From assembly GCA_003314535.1 (NCBI GenBank), contig POSG01000001.1:310001-374000 (forward strand): 64,000 nucleotides of DNA. Direction: 5' to 3'. A program made the position numbers and the translations under genes. Source of the DNA: Geobacter sp. (lineage in GTDB: Bacteria > Desulfobacterota > Desulfuromonadia > Geobacterales > Geobacteraceae). The first letter of the stretch is position 1. Every line of letters begins with the position of its first letter. Below the pieces are notes generated by a model. It was not told the origin of the DNA. It saw only the letters and a list, made by a program, of their open reading frames with translations, and searched no databases. This document shows positions 53,378 to 62,581 of the stretch, piece after piece.

Positions 53378-54340
53378 TTACATCGGCTTCTGCTGCTGAA
53401 GCTGCTGTTGCTTCAGGGCCGGATCGGGCACGGGGGCGGGAATCTTTCCGTCAATGGACTTGAATCTCTTTTCCTTCAGCGACTTGTCCAGCGCTTTTTC
53501 CTGCGCGGTCTTTTCCTTTACCGTGAAACTGATGCTCTGTATCACTTCAGTGCCCTTGTTGCAGTAGGAAGGCAAAGCAGTTCTTACAGTAATCTGCCAC
53601 GTCCCAAGCTTGCTGGCGTTCAGGGTGGCGGTGGTGACCCCTCCGGATGTCTTCAGGCTGCTAAGCGTCATGTTCTGCTTTTGGGGAGCTTTGGGCCATT
53701 CCCCCTCCTTGGTCGGCGGCGTCCAGTAGATCGTCCACTCCTTCGGCGGATTCAGCGGGCTGTGCTTGATTTCGAGCTTGACGCTGGCAGGGAGATAGAT
53801 CGTTTTCCCGGTTGCCGGCGAGGGCGAGACGATCACGGGAGTCATGCACATGGACTGTTTCTTCTTCTCCGCAAGCTCGGCCCGGAGTTGCGCTTTCTTG
53901 GCGTCGGAAAGCGCGTTCGCGGTCAGCGGGTATGACGTTGCGCCGGTAATCTGGTAGTCATCGAAAGCCTTGCCCGACAAGGACTTCTTCTGGCAGGCCA
54001 CCTTGTTCAGCCACGGGTCCGAGGGGCAGGAAGAAACCACGCTCCCGGTTTTGTTCTCAGACAGGATCGTCACCACTTCCTTTGCCTGGTAGCCATCCCA
54101 GGTGCCCTTGATGATGTAGTGCCTGTTCCAGGCATTCTTCCCCTGGCTGTAGGAACACTGGCCATGGAACCTGAAACTGCTTTTGCCGTCGGCGCTGATG
54201 CTGTGGTCCTCCATGAACGGAGTCGCGCAACTTATGGCGACACCCTCCCCTTTCGTATTGAGTGATGCCGCACCGGTCGGACCGGCCGTCGCACAAAGCA
54301 ACACTGCAACCACGGTGACAACTGGCAGAAAAATACGCAT
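53378..54340 (-). CDS. Secreted protein of unknown function
   Basis: 320 residues from ATG 54340 (AAGGAGG). A signal peptide ends near residue 24 (PTGA-A). The mature protein has several Cys (ISCATPF, GQCSYSQ, VSSCPSDP, VACQKKS, SMCMTP) that could form disulfides in the periplasm. A middle region (about 165-280) looks like an immunoglobulin-like beta-sandwich. The C-terminal 40 residues are charged and Gln-rich. No function is assigned. It ends 48 bp after the MerR gene on the opposite strand and lies directly downstream (18 bp) of lnt's 3' side on the same strand. Confidence 0.65.
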   Translation of the reverse strand: MRIFLPVVTVVAVLLCATAGPTGAASLNTKGEGVAISCATPFMEDHSISADGKSSFRFHGQCSYSQGKNAWNRHYIIKGTWDGYQAKEVVTILSENKTGSVVSSCPSDPWLNKVACQKKSLSGKAFDDYQITGATSYPLTANALSDAKKAQLRAELAEKKKQSMCMTPVIVSPSPATGKTIYLPASVKLEIKHSPLNPPKEWTIYWTPPTKEGEWPKAPQKQNMTLSSLKTSGGVTTATLNASKLGTWQITVRTALPSYCNKGTEVIQSISFTVKEKTAQEKALDKSLKEKRFKSIDGKIPAPVPDPALKQQQLQQQKPM

Positions 54341-54358
54341 AAATCCTCCTTTTAATGA

Positions 54359-55966
54359 TTATAATCGGCCATTATGGCCGTTTTTCATGAACCAGCCGGA
54401 CCAGCGGGCCAAACTGCTCCTCTGCAATCGTCCTTCCGCGAGCCTGCGTGCAAAAGCGAACAGCATTGCCAGCATACTGAGCGCGATGCATATATATGCA
54501 AAAAAATCGCCGTGCCTGGTGTAAAAGGTGAGCTGCCTGCCGATCCGCAGGTCTGCCGAAACCGCTCCGGTTGAGAATGAATCGGGCAGCGAGGCAATGA
54601 CGCGGCCGCGGGCGTCGATTACCTGGGATGGCCCGCAGTTGGACGCGACAAGGACCGGGACGCCGTTTTCGACGGCGCGCAGGACCGAAGCGCAGTTATG
54701 CTGCCTGGATGCGCCGGTCATCCCGAACCAGCCGTCGTTGACCATGTTGACCAGCATCCGTGCGCCGAGCCGCACATCTTCGCGCGCAATCCCCGGAAAC
54801 AGGTTCTCCCAGCAGATCAGTACTCCAAGGGTCACCGGGCCGGAAAGCCTGAAGAGAGTCCGCTCCTTGCCGGGCACGGTATTGAATCCTTGTCCAACGA
54901 ACCAGGAAGGCCAGCGGAACACGCCTTCCAGGGGCAGGTATTCCCCGAACGGCACCAGGCGGTTCTTCCGGTACGGTTCAACGTCAGCCACTCCCGAACG
55001 TATCAGGTAAGCTGCATTGTATGAGCGGATACCCTTACCGGAAGATTCATTCAAGGCGTGGTCGGTGAACTTGACCCGCTCCGACGCACCCACCATTAAG
55101 GCGGCCCCTGATTTCCTGCTCAGGTTCTCCAGCCGCTGCCTGATCGGTGGCGAAGACTGCAGATTGAGCACCGCCGTCTCGGGCCAGGCGACCAGGCTCG
55201 GTGAAGATGCGGCGGCCGCTGCGGTCAGCGTGTCCAGCTTCTTCAGTGTGTTTGATTGCCCGGGATCCTTTTCCTGCTCACCCGGCCAGATGCAAGGCTG
55301 GATCACTGCAACCCTGAACGGCGGGGATTTGTCGTCCGCCGAAAGACGCCATGCGCCACAGGCAACCACGGAGGCCAGCACTGCCCCGACAGCAACCGGC
55401 TGGATATGGCCCGGCTTCAGAATGAATGCGGCAATCGCCGCATTGACGAGGACCAGCAGAAATGTGACCCCCGCCTCCCCCGTCATTGAGGAAATCTGCA
55501 GAACGGCCAGATTGCCGTGCTGGCTGTGGGCGAGGGACGCCCAGGGAAGCGCGAGAAACCCAGCGTGGGCTCTCAGGAAATCGAGGGCGACCCAGAGAAC
55601 CGGGGCAATGAGTGCAAGGGGAAGACCGGCGCGTGTCCCGAGGGAAACGCCGGAACACCATACCGCACAATACGACCCGAGGTAAAGCGCAGCCAGCGCC
55701 GCGTGAAACCAGCGGAACCCGGGGACGGCGAACATCCATGAGAATATGCCGAGCGAAGCCGCAATCCCGCTCAAGAGGCCGACCGGGAACACTGCTGCAG
55801 GGCCATGGCCATGGCAGGCAAGCAACAAGGGGACGAGGGCGATCCATGCCAGCCACCCGTGATCGGGGCCTGGAAACGACAGGACCAGCAGCGCAGCGGA
55901 CAGCAATCCCAGGAAGACTCTTCCAGGTGGACTGAATGCGGTGTTAACGATTAATTGGAATTTCAA
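54359..55966 (-). CDS. lnt: Apolipoprotein N-acyltransferase
   Basis: 535 residues, apparently from TTG 55966 (GGGGAAAA nearby). The N-terminal membrane domain has six to eight helices and the nitrilase-like periplasmic domain follows. It contains 'LVAWPETAVLN' (Glu), the Lys of 'RKNRLVPFGEYLP', and the catalytic Cys in 'VLICWENLFPG'. 'NMVNDGWFG' also matches Lnt. It adds the N-acyl chain to lipoproteins, including the many lipoproteins in this window. The last helix near the C-terminus is typical. Confidence 0.94.
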   Translation of the reverse strand: MKFQLIVNTAFSPPGRVFLGLLSAALLVLSFPGPDHGWLAWIALVPLLLACHGHGPAAVFPVGLLSGIAASLGIFSWMFAVPGFRWFHAALAALYLGSYCAVWCSGVSLGTRAGLPLALIAPVLWVALDFLRAHAGFLALPWASLAHSQHGNLAVLQISSMTGEAGVTFLLVLVNAAIAAFILKPGHIQPVAVGAVLASVVACGAWRLSADDKSPPFRVAVIQPCIWPGEQEKDPGQSNTLKKLDTLTAAAAASSPSLVAWPETAVLNLQSSPPIRQRLENLSRKSGAALMVGASERVKFTDHALNESSGKGIRSYNAAYLIRSGVADVEPYRKNRLVPFGEYLPLEGVFRWPSWFVGQGFNTVPGKERTLFRLSGPVTLGVLICWENLFPGIAREDVRLGARMLVNMVNDGWFGMTGASRQHNCASVLRAVENGVPVLVASNCGPSQVIDARGRVIASLPDSFSTGAVSADLRIGRQLTFYTRHGDFFAYICIALSMLAMLFAFARRLAEGRLQRSSLARWSGWFMKNGHNGRL

Positions 55967-56026
55967 TCATTTTCCCCAAAGAACCGTCAGGGTTCCCGAA
56001 CATTGTTGAGTCTGCTCAAAGGAAAG

Positions 56027-56046
56027 GGCGCTTCTCCAGAAGCGCC
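56027..56046. other. Short perfect hairpin
   Basis: GGCGCTTCT and AGAAGCGCC are inverted around two bases. It lies between lnt and the outer-membrane protein gene. No T-run follows on the plus strand. Confidence 0.45.
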
Positions 56047-56256
56047 TGACCTCATACCTTCAAACAGCAGTGGATACTAACACATTACTTGTTTACTGGG
56101 AAGGAAACCGGCCGGTCATGAGCCGGGGCCGGGTACTGATAATTGGGCATTTGCGCTACGAATTTCCTGAATATGCCATTGACATTCCGTTGGCATGAAT
56201 TATTTGTACTAACAAGTCCCCATGTTGCGAACATGCAGCGAAAAGGTGAGAACAAG

Positions 56257-57597
56257 ATGATACTGCCGGATACCTGTTGGAAACGCGTCGGGAAAAGGCT
56301 TTTCCCCCATTGCGCATGGACACTGCTGGCCGTGCTGGTCTCGGTTCCGGCAACCGGCTCCGCTCCAGCTCGGTTACAGGAGCCCACCCCCGCGGCAAGT
56401 CCTGAAGCGGCATCCTATCACACCCCCCTGGCAGGCGAACCATACACGACGACCATTTTCGGGAAAAAGGCCAGCATACCGGCACGGGATCGGGAGAACA
56501 TCCTGAGCCTGACCTTGGGAACGAACATATATACGCCTGAATTGGGAGGCAACAGTGCCCTGCCGATAGCGGCATTGTATTATCGCCATCGCTGGGACAA
56601 GTGGTGGGCAAGAAGCGTGATAGGCCTGTTCGTCAACGAAATCGATGCTGCCAGGAGCTTTGGGAAGTTTCAGCTCCTGGGCCACTTCGACAACAATACC
56701 GTACCCTTCGCCGACCGGACCATCAAGGACGGAAAAGAAGTCAAAGCGAGTTCTGTGGTCTGGGGAAACGTGTCGGGCTGGCTGGGCGCCGGACTGAGGA
56801 TCCCGGTGGCGCCGTTCCAGGCGGACAACGACCTGAGGCTCCAGCTCTTCTACCAGGAGGGATATTTCTACAACGACAGCACCGAAGATACGGGAGCGAA
56901 CGTCGTCCTGCCCCCCGACACCTTTTTCCAGGGGCTGCGCTTCAGGGCCCGCTTCGACGGGCTCCGCCGAAACATAATGGAGCTGCCCCACGAAGGCTGG
57001 GCAGCCGGCGGAGACCTGGAGCTGACCTTCAGGGACAAATGGTCCGACAGCACCTTCGGAGACATTTTGTTCCGCAAGGGCGACACCAGGGAATACCTCA
57101 AGCTGTCCGGATACCTGATCGGCGCTTCAGGCCTGCCATGGTTGTCCGAGAAGCACCGGTTCGTGGCTTACCTACATTACGGCGTCACGCCCATGGGGGA
57201 ACTGGACCGGTTCTCGGCCTTCCGGGTCGGCGGCGGGCCGTTCCCCAACGAGACCGACGATCTCTACCGCGTGCCCTATCCCGGCGCGTTGTACAACGAT
57301 TTCCCCGTGTCGGACTATGTTGTCGGAACACTGGAATACCGCTACGAGCTTTCGTTCTTCATGTACCTACACCTGCGCGCCACGTTCGCCTGGGGGGCAA
57401 ACAGGCCGGACTACTCGGACCAGGAGGGCCTGCGGCTCAGGCTGACATCCGCGGACGGCAGAGCCTATTCAGTCGGCCTGACCACCGGTTTCATCCATGA
57501 TTCCCAGCTGTACCTGGAATACGCATACGATGACAAGTTGCTACGGAACGGCACTTCCGGAAGCAGCATCATGCTGCTCTGGTCCAAATCCTTCTGA
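56257..57597 (+). CDS. Outer-membrane beta-barrel protein of unknown function
   Basis: 446 residues from ATG 56257 (AAGGTGAG upstream); longer starts at 56143 or 56233 lack good sites and would spoil the signal peptide. The signal peptide ends near residue 30 (TGSA). The rest is an alternation of beta-strands, with Gly/aromatic girdle residues, ending in 'MLLWSKSF' with terminal Phe, as expected for outer-membrane porins. No known family is recognised. It follows an AT-rich upstream region with a possible sigma-54-like TTGGCATG near 56191. Confidence 0.75.
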   Translation: MILPDTCWKRVGKRLFPHCAWTLLAVLVSVPATGSAPARLQEPTPAASPEAASYHTPLAGEPYTTTIFGKKASIPARDRENILSLTLGTNIYTPELGGNSALPIAALYYRHRWDKWWARSVIGLFVNEIDAARSFGKFQLLGHFDNNTVPFADRTIKDGKEVKASSVVWGNVSGWLGAGLRIPVAPFQADNDLRLQLFYQEGYFYNDSTEDTGANVVLPPDTFFQGLRFRARFDGLRRNIMELPHEGWAAGGDLELTFRDKWSDSTFGDILFRKGDTREYLKLSGYLIGASGLPWLSEKHRFVAYLHYGVTPMGELDRFSAFRVGGGPFPNETDDLYRVPYPGALYNDFPVSDYVVGTLEYRYELSFFMYLHLRATFAWGANRPDYSDQEGLRLRLTSADGRAYSVGLTTGFIHDSQLYLEYAYDDKLLRNGTSGSSIMLLWSKSF

Positions 57598-57632
57598 ACC
57601 GTGTCGGCCTGGACAGGAGAAACGCTTCCAGT

Positions 57633-58268
57633 TCAGCGGATGAAATTCGTGAACTTTTTCTTCTCCCGCTCCGGCGGGAGGACCTTGCCTTTGCCGCTTT
57701 CAACCAGCTTCATCAGCCAGGCCATGTTCCTGCCCAGCACCCGCATGATCTGCACCCCCTCCTCGTCTTTCATCGCTTCTCCCGGCGTGGTCCCGTGGAT
57801 CACGTTCCAATAGTTGGATGTCGGGATCAGCATCTCCGAATAGCAGAGGTAGTTGTTCAGCTGCTCGAAAGTGGGCAACCCGCCGGAACGCCTGACCGCA
57901 ACCACCGATGCGCCCACCTTGTGCCTGAGCATGGCGTTGTTGAAGCTGGTCACGTAGAATGCACGGTCCAGGAACGATTTCATGGTTCCGGCGATCGCGG
58001 AATAATGGACTGGAGAGCCCAGTATGATGCCGTCTGCTTGCTTCATCTTCTGGATCCACTCGTTGACCTCATCACCGGGAAGCACGCACTGCTCGTTCTT
58101 GTTTTTCATGCACTGGCCGCATGCGGTGCAGCCCCTGACAGCCTTGTTCCCCACGTGGACTATTTCCGTTTCGATCCCCTCTTTTTCCAGTTCCGCTGCA
58201 ACGATCCTGATCGCATGCCAAGTGTTGCCTTCCTTGTTGGGACTGCCGTTGAACGCCACCACTTTCAT
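57633..58268 (-). CDS. Iron-sulfur flavoprotein (NADPH-dependent FMN reductase-like)
   Basis: 211 residues from ATG 58268 (GGAGG). The flavodoxin-like fold has 'AFNGSPNKEGNTW' (FMN-phosphate loop). A [4Fe-4S] motif of form CX2CX2CX7C is at Cys47, 50, 53, 61 ('RGCTACGQCMKNKNEQC'), typical of the Isf family of anaerobes. Isf proteins transfer electrons between ferredoxin and other acceptors and may protect against oxidants. 'GSPVHYSAIAGTMKSFLDRA' is the family block. It reads alone and converges with the outer-membrane protein gene. Confidence 0.93.
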   Translation of the reverse strand: MKVVAFNGSPNKEGNTWHAIRIVAAELEKEGIETEIVHVGNKAVRGCTACGQCMKNKNEQCVLPGDEVNEWIQKMKQADGIILGSPVHYSAIAGTMKSFLDRAFYVTSFNNAMLRHKVGASVVAVRRSGGLPTFEQLNNYLCYSEMLIPTSNYWNVIHGTTPGEAMKDEEGVQIMRVLGRNMAWLMKLVESGKGKVLPPEREKKKFTNFIR

Positions 58269-58508
58269 GATCCATTCCTCCACTTTTTTGGGGTATGCTC
58301 GGAGCACATGCAGATCTTCCGGAAAAGACCACCCTATATTCATCCATCAGGCGCGAAACGTCAACCACGCACTTGTTTCCGGTGAAGAAACCGCAAAGAC
58401 AAAACCGGGGCAGACCTTATATAACTCGCAAGAGATAAACAGCTCTGCCCCGCTTTTTGTCATCAGCACAAAGAAATGTCAATGATTTATCGGTTGCCCC
58501 CAAACAGA

Positions 58509-59945
58509 TCAGAAATACAGGTCACGCTTCCCAGCCTCGATATCCTTCAAACGCAGCGCCGTAGCGGCCCTGACCGACTCCTCGGGAACGGATTCCAGCG
58601 CCTCCTTCATCAGCGCTTCCCCGCATTCCCTGGTAGACTCATCGGCATAGTCCATGAGGTACTCCTTGAAGGTCAGCAGGGCATTGGGCAGACAGACATT
58701 CTGGATCTCACCGCTCTTGGCCAGCCCCATGAAACGGTCTCCCGTGCGCCCCTGGCGGTAGCAGGCGGTGCAGTAGCTCGGCACGAACCCTTTCTTGCAC
58801 AGCATGCGGATGATTTCATTGGGGGAGCGCTGGTCGCTCGGCTCGAACTGCTGGCCGTTGTTGGTGTTGCTCGTGCTCTCATGCTCGACATAGACTTTCT
58901 GGTAGCCGCCCACACCGGTGCAGGAGCCTGCGCTGACCTGTGAAATGCCGTAGGTTATGAGCTCATCACGCAGTTCGGGCTCTTCCCGGGTGGACAGGAT
59001 CATGCCGGTGTATGGCACTGCGAGGCGGATTATCGCGATGATTTTCTTGAAGTCCTCGTCGCTGACCAGGTGGGGGAAACTGCCCAGGTTCACGTCGCCC
59101 GCCGGCCGCATGCGGGGAATGGAAATGGTGTGCGGTCCCACGCCGAAAGTCCTGTCGAGATGCTCGGCATGCAGGAACATGGCCACGGTTTCGTATTTGA
59201 AATCATAGAGGCCGTAGAGAGCGCCGATTCCGACGTCGTCGATGCCGGCCTGCATGGCCCGGTCCATTGCGGTGGTGTGCCAGTTGTAGTCCCGCTTCGG
59301 CCCGGAGGGGTGCAGCCGGGCATATGTGGGGCGATGGTAGGTTTCCTGGAACAGGATGTATGTGCCGATGTTCGCTTCCTTGAGCTTTTGGTACTCTTCA
59401 ATGGTGGTGGCGGCGATGTTGACGTTCACGCGGCGTATGGCGCCGTTGCCGTCCTTGACGCTGTATATCTCCCTGATCGCATCGATCACGTAGTCGATGG
59501 GGCAGTTGGCCGGGTGCTCACCCGCTTCCAGTGCCAGTCGCTTGTGGCCCAGTGACTCCATGATTTCAACTTCTTTTCTCACTTCCTCCATCGTGAGGCG
59601 GTGGCGGAGCTGTTCCTTGTTGCTTCTCTTGTAGCCGCAGTAGACGCAATTGTTGACACAGTGGCTGGATAGATACAACGGCGCGAACAGGACAATGCGT
59701 TTGCCGTAGATCGCCTCCTTGACTGAAGCGGCCGCGGCATACATTTCCCGCAACAGCCCGGGCTCCTGGACCTGCAGGAGAACCGCGACCTCCCCTGCTG
59801 ACAGGCCGTGGTAATCACGGGCTTTCCCGATGATCCGCTTCACAGCCTCTTTGTCATTCGCGGTGGTTAAACCTTCGGCGAGCAGCCTGAGGATAAGCAT
59901 GTCATCAATGAATGAATCGGAAGTGCGTTGTTTCTCGTCAATCAT
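58509..59945 (-). CDS. hydG: [FeFe]-hydrogenase maturase HydG (radical SAM tyrosine lyase)
   Basis: 478 residues, starting ATG 59945 after AGGAGG. The radical SAM cluster motif CX3CX2C is Cys96, Cys100, Cys103 ('HCVNNCVYC'). The C-terminal cluster motif CX2CX22C is intact in 'YCTACYRQGRTGDRFM' and the following 'NVCLPN'. HydG cleaves tyrosine to give CO and cyanide ligands for the H-cluster. The ThiH-like layout is shared by the whole family, and the C-terminal pattern identifies HydG. HydE, HydF and the hydrogenase itself are not in the window. It overlaps the upstream small gene by 8 bp. Confidence 0.92.
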   Translation of the reverse strand: MIDEKQRTSDSFIDDMLILRLLAEGLTTANDKEAVKRIIGKARDYHGLSAGEVAVLLQVQEPGLLREMYAAAASVKEAIYGKRIVLFAPLYLSSHCVNNCVYCGYKRSNKEQLRHRLTMEEVRKEVEIMESLGHKRLALEAGEHPANCPIDYVIDAIREIYSVKDGNGAIRRVNVNIAATTIEEYQKLKEANIGTYILFQETYHRPTYARLHPSGPKRDYNWHTTAMDRAMQAGIDDVGIGALYGLYDFKYETVAMFLHAEHLDRTFGVGPHTISIPRMRPAGDVNLGSFPHLVSDEDFKKIIAIIRLAVPYTGMILSTREEPELRDELITYGISQVSAGSCTGVGGYQKVYVEHESTSNTNNGQQFEPSDQRSPNEIIRMLCKKGFVPSYCTACYRQGRTGDRFMGLAKSGEIQNVCLPNALLTFKEYLMDYADESTRECGEALMKEALESVPEESVRAATALRLKDIEAGKRDLYF

Positions 59946-60210
59946 GTTTTGCCTCCTGAATCGTTTTGCCGGTTAGCGCGGACTTCACCGTGACCCCGGG
60001 CGTATTGCCCAAGCGGCCGGTCAGAGCGCCGATTTCGTCTGTTGTCCCCTCGATGATCAGGGCGATCACCCCCACGTTGGCATCCTGCCGCGGAATGCCC
60101 ATGCGGCCGATCACCATGTGGCCATAGCTGCTTATAATGGCGTTTACCTTTTCAGTAACCTGTTTCGGATTGTCGATGACAATCCCGATGACACCGATAC
60201 GCTTGTCCAA
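59938..60210 (-). CDS. TM1266-type small protein associated with [FeFe] hydrogenase systems
   Basis: 90 residues beginning at TTG 60210, with GGGAG upstream. Ferredoxin-like/ACT-type alpha-beta fold: 'IGVIGIVIDNPKQVTEKV' and 'DANVGVIALIIEGTTDEI'. The TM1266 family is known as a putative regulator found near HydEFG genes. It overlaps hydG by 8 bp and should be cotranscribed. A candidate attenuator lies directly upstream. Confidence 0.88.
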   Translation of the reverse strand: MDKRIGVIGIVIDNPKQVTEKVNAIISSYGHMVIGRMGIPRQDANVGVIALIIEGTTDEIGALTGRLGNTPGVTVKSALTGKTIQEAKHD

Positions 60211-60230
60211 TTTTTATTCTCCCTGAAAAC

Positions 60231-60304
60231 AAAAAACCTTCTTGCGCACAAGGCGAAAGAAGGCATGAAGGTACCGTCGGGTATCGTTCGCGGTCCTGTG
60301 CGCA
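60231..60304 (-). promoter_or_regulatory. Candidate transcription attenuator before the TM1266-hydG genes
   Basis: On the minus strand, CCTTCTT (60263-60257) pairs with AAGAAGG (60243-60237), followed by a U6 run (60236-60231): an intrinsic terminator. An upstream sequence TGCGCACAGG (60304-60295) can instead pair with CCTTGTGCGCA (60253-60243), which blocks the terminator. The ligand or factor that controls the choice is unknown. The hairpin alone could also be the terminator of cstA. Confidence 0.55.
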
Positions 60305-60434
60305 GGCTGTGCCCTTGCATACAGACTTACAAATATGTTTTTCCTCCGGTGCGGGATCGTGAAAGTGCCCCGTTCCGTCAGATTTTTTATTTATACTAAA
60401 ATCAATGCCGCATGTAAAGGAAATTGTCGTTCAA

Positions 60435-62279
60435 TCACGCAAGCGGCAGGTCATCAGGCGCATGGGCGGAAACGGCCGGGCAATAGATCCTCCCCCTCTC
60501 GTCGTTCATTCCGACCGGCTTTTCCGTCTTCAGAAGCGTAATCCAGACACGGATATTATCAACTATAATAATCGATACCAGAACGATGATGACAGCGCTG
60601 AGAACTGCGTTGAGCATCATCCCCTTGGACAGGTAGAGCTTTATGTTCATGAATCCCGCCGCGAATGTCGTCACAGCCATGACAAGGCACGGCGCCGCCG
60701 TTACGATTGCGTACAGCTTGTTGGACGCAATGCGGAGAATGATGGTAGTTCCGATAGCCAGGGCCAGGGCCGCCAGCGTCTGGTTCGTGACCCCGAACAT
60801 GGGCCAGATGGTCGAAATGTCACCGGTGTAAAGTATGTATCCCCATGCGAAGGAAACCGTCCCGCTGGTCAGCACGACGCCGGGCGCCCAATCCGTCTTC
60901 TTGAGGGGAGCATAGAGGTTCCCCAGGATATCCTGCAGTATGTAACGCGCAACCCGCGTTCCCGCATCTATGGTCGTCAGGATGAACAGTGCCTCGAACA
61001 TGATGATGAACTGGAACCAGTATTTCATGGTGTGACGCAGCCCCTCTCCCATGCTGGAAAAGATGTGCGCCATGCCGACGGCCAGGGAAATCGCCCCACC
61101 GGGACGGTGGGTGACATCCAGGCCGACCAGGCGGCACAACTCCGGCAGGTCCTTCACCGGCATGTTGAGCTTGGCAAAGGCCGCCGCCGACGTGTTGATG
61201 GCGAAGTAATCGTTGGGGACCAGGGTCACTGCGGCCAACAGCGCCATCAGGCCGACGAAAGCCTCGGTCAGCATGGCGCCATACCCCACCAGCCGTATCT
61301 GGCTCTCTTTTTCCAGCATCTTGGGTGTCGTTCCGGAGCCGATCAGGGCGTGGAATCCAGAGATTGCGCCGCACGCGATGGTAATGAATACGTAGGGCCA
61401 GACCGGGCCGGGGATGATCGGCCCGCCTCCCTCGATGAACCCGGTAACAAACGGCATCTTCACGGTCGGGTTGACCATGAACAGCCCGAGCGCCAGCACC
61501 CCGATCACGGCAATCTTGAGGTAGGTGCTGAGATAATCCCGTGGCGCGAGCAGCAGCCACACCGGCAGGGCCGCAGCGCAGAAACCGTAAACCGGCAGCA
61601 TGATGGAAAGGTTCACCTTGCTGAAGGTGAACCACCCGGCAAGGGACGATTCCGCGACGGGCGCCCCGAAGTACACGGCGGCAAGAACGGCGATGACGCC
61701 GAAGACCGACCCCGACAGGATCGCTCCCGGCCTGATCTTGAACATGTAAACGCCTACAACCATGGCAATCGGAATGGTCATGCCGATGGTGAATACGCCC
61801 CAGGGGTTGTTGTAGAGTGCGTTGGTGACAGCAACTGCGAGTCCGGATAACGCAACTATGATTATGAATAGTGTGACGAATGCGGTGGTAACGCCGGTAA
61901 GCCTGCTCACGTCCTTTTTGGCGATGACCGACAGAGACTGCCCTCTATGGCGTACTGAAGCGAACAGGATGATCATGTCGTGGACGCATCCGGCGAACAC
62001 AGATCCCAGCAGGATCCAGAAGAATCCCGGCCCCCAGCCGTACTGGGCGGCCAGCGTGGGGCCGATCAGTGGTCCCGCGCCGGCAATGGCGGCGAAGTGA
62101 TGGCCGAAGACGACCCACTTGTTGGTCGGGACATAATCCTTTCCGTCATTGCAGGAAACCGCAGGCGGAATGTTGCGGTCGTCGAGCATCAGTACTTTGG
62201 CGGCGATAAAGGCCGAGTAGTAGCGATACGACAAGGCAAGGACACAGAGAGCGGATACCAGCAGATAGATGACACTCAT
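60435..62279 (-). CDS. cstA: CstA-family carbon-starvation/peptide transporter
   Basis: 614 residues. Some 15-16 transmembrane helices span the protein. CstA signatures include 'VVFGHHFAAIAGAGPLIGP' near residue 60 and 'GAISGFHALIGSGTTPKML' near residue 310. CstA imports peptides or pyruvate when carbon is short. The start ATG 62279 follows AGAGGTT. The C-terminus is longer than usual, with a polar tail of about 35 residues. It ends 170 bp before the attenuator of the next genes. Confidence 0.94.
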   Translation of the reverse strand: MSVIYLLVSALCVLALSYRYYSAFIAAKVLMLDDRNIPPAVSCNDGKDYVPTNKWVVFGHHFAAIAGAGPLIGPTLAAQYGWGPGFFWILLGSVFAGCVHDMIILFASVRHRGQSLSVIAKKDVSRLTGVTTAFVTLFIIIVALSGLAVAVTNALYNNPWGVFTIGMTIPIAMVVGVYMFKIRPGAILSGSVFGVIAVLAAVYFGAPVAESSLAGWFTFSKVNLSIMLPVYGFCAAALPVWLLLAPRDYLSTYLKIAVIGVLALGLFMVNPTVKMPFVTGFIEGGGPIIPGPVWPYVFITIACGAISGFHALIGSGTTPKMLEKESQIRLVGYGAMLTEAFVGLMALLAAVTLVPNDYFAINTSAAAFAKLNMPVKDLPELCRLVGLDVTHRPGGAISLAVGMAHIFSSMGEGLRHTMKYWFQFIIMFEALFILTTIDAGTRVARYILQDILGNLYAPLKKTDWAPGVVLTSGTVSFAWGYILYTGDISTIWPMFGVTNQTLAALALAIGTTIILRIASNKLYAIVTAAPCLVMAVTTFAAGFMNIKLYLSKGMMLNAVLSAVIIVLVSIIIVDNIRVWITLLKTEKPVGMNDERGRIYCPAVSAHAPDDLPLA

Positions 62280-62365
62280 GGATAAACCTCTTGTCAGAAG
62301 GAAAACGGGATAGCCATTTCACGAAGGCCTGCAACCAGCGCGGAAGATCGGCGGGTGTGTCCCGT

Positions 62366-62440
62366 TTATTCCTCGGAGATCATTTTTTTTACCAAACCGC
62401 CATCGACGACCAGGTTCTGGCCGGTGACGAAGCCGGGAAA
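62366..62440 (-). pseudogene. Remnant of a short-chain dehydrogenase/reductase gene (C-terminus only)
   Basis: Reading leftward, the frame encodes FPGFVTGQNLVVDGGL and ends KKMISEE-stop. 'TGQ..VVDGG' is the diagnostic SDR C-terminal block. Only about 24 codons remain, so this is a decayed fragment. It lies upstream of cstA in the same orientation. Confidence 0.8.
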
Positions 62441-62581
62441 AATCTGAATATGAAAATTTACCTGTTTTTTTATAGGTTAATGGAAACAGCGCGTCAAGGG
62501 GCTTCTCTCTCACGGTCCTCGGGGCAGAATTCTCTTGCCCCCAAAAATAAACCCTGTATATATGGAAAACCGCACCAGGAA

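Noticed and set aside
56190-56207. TTGGCATGAATTATTTGT as a sigma-54 promoter
   Set aside because: The -24 element is close to consensus but the -12 part lacks GC at the required place; support is too weak.
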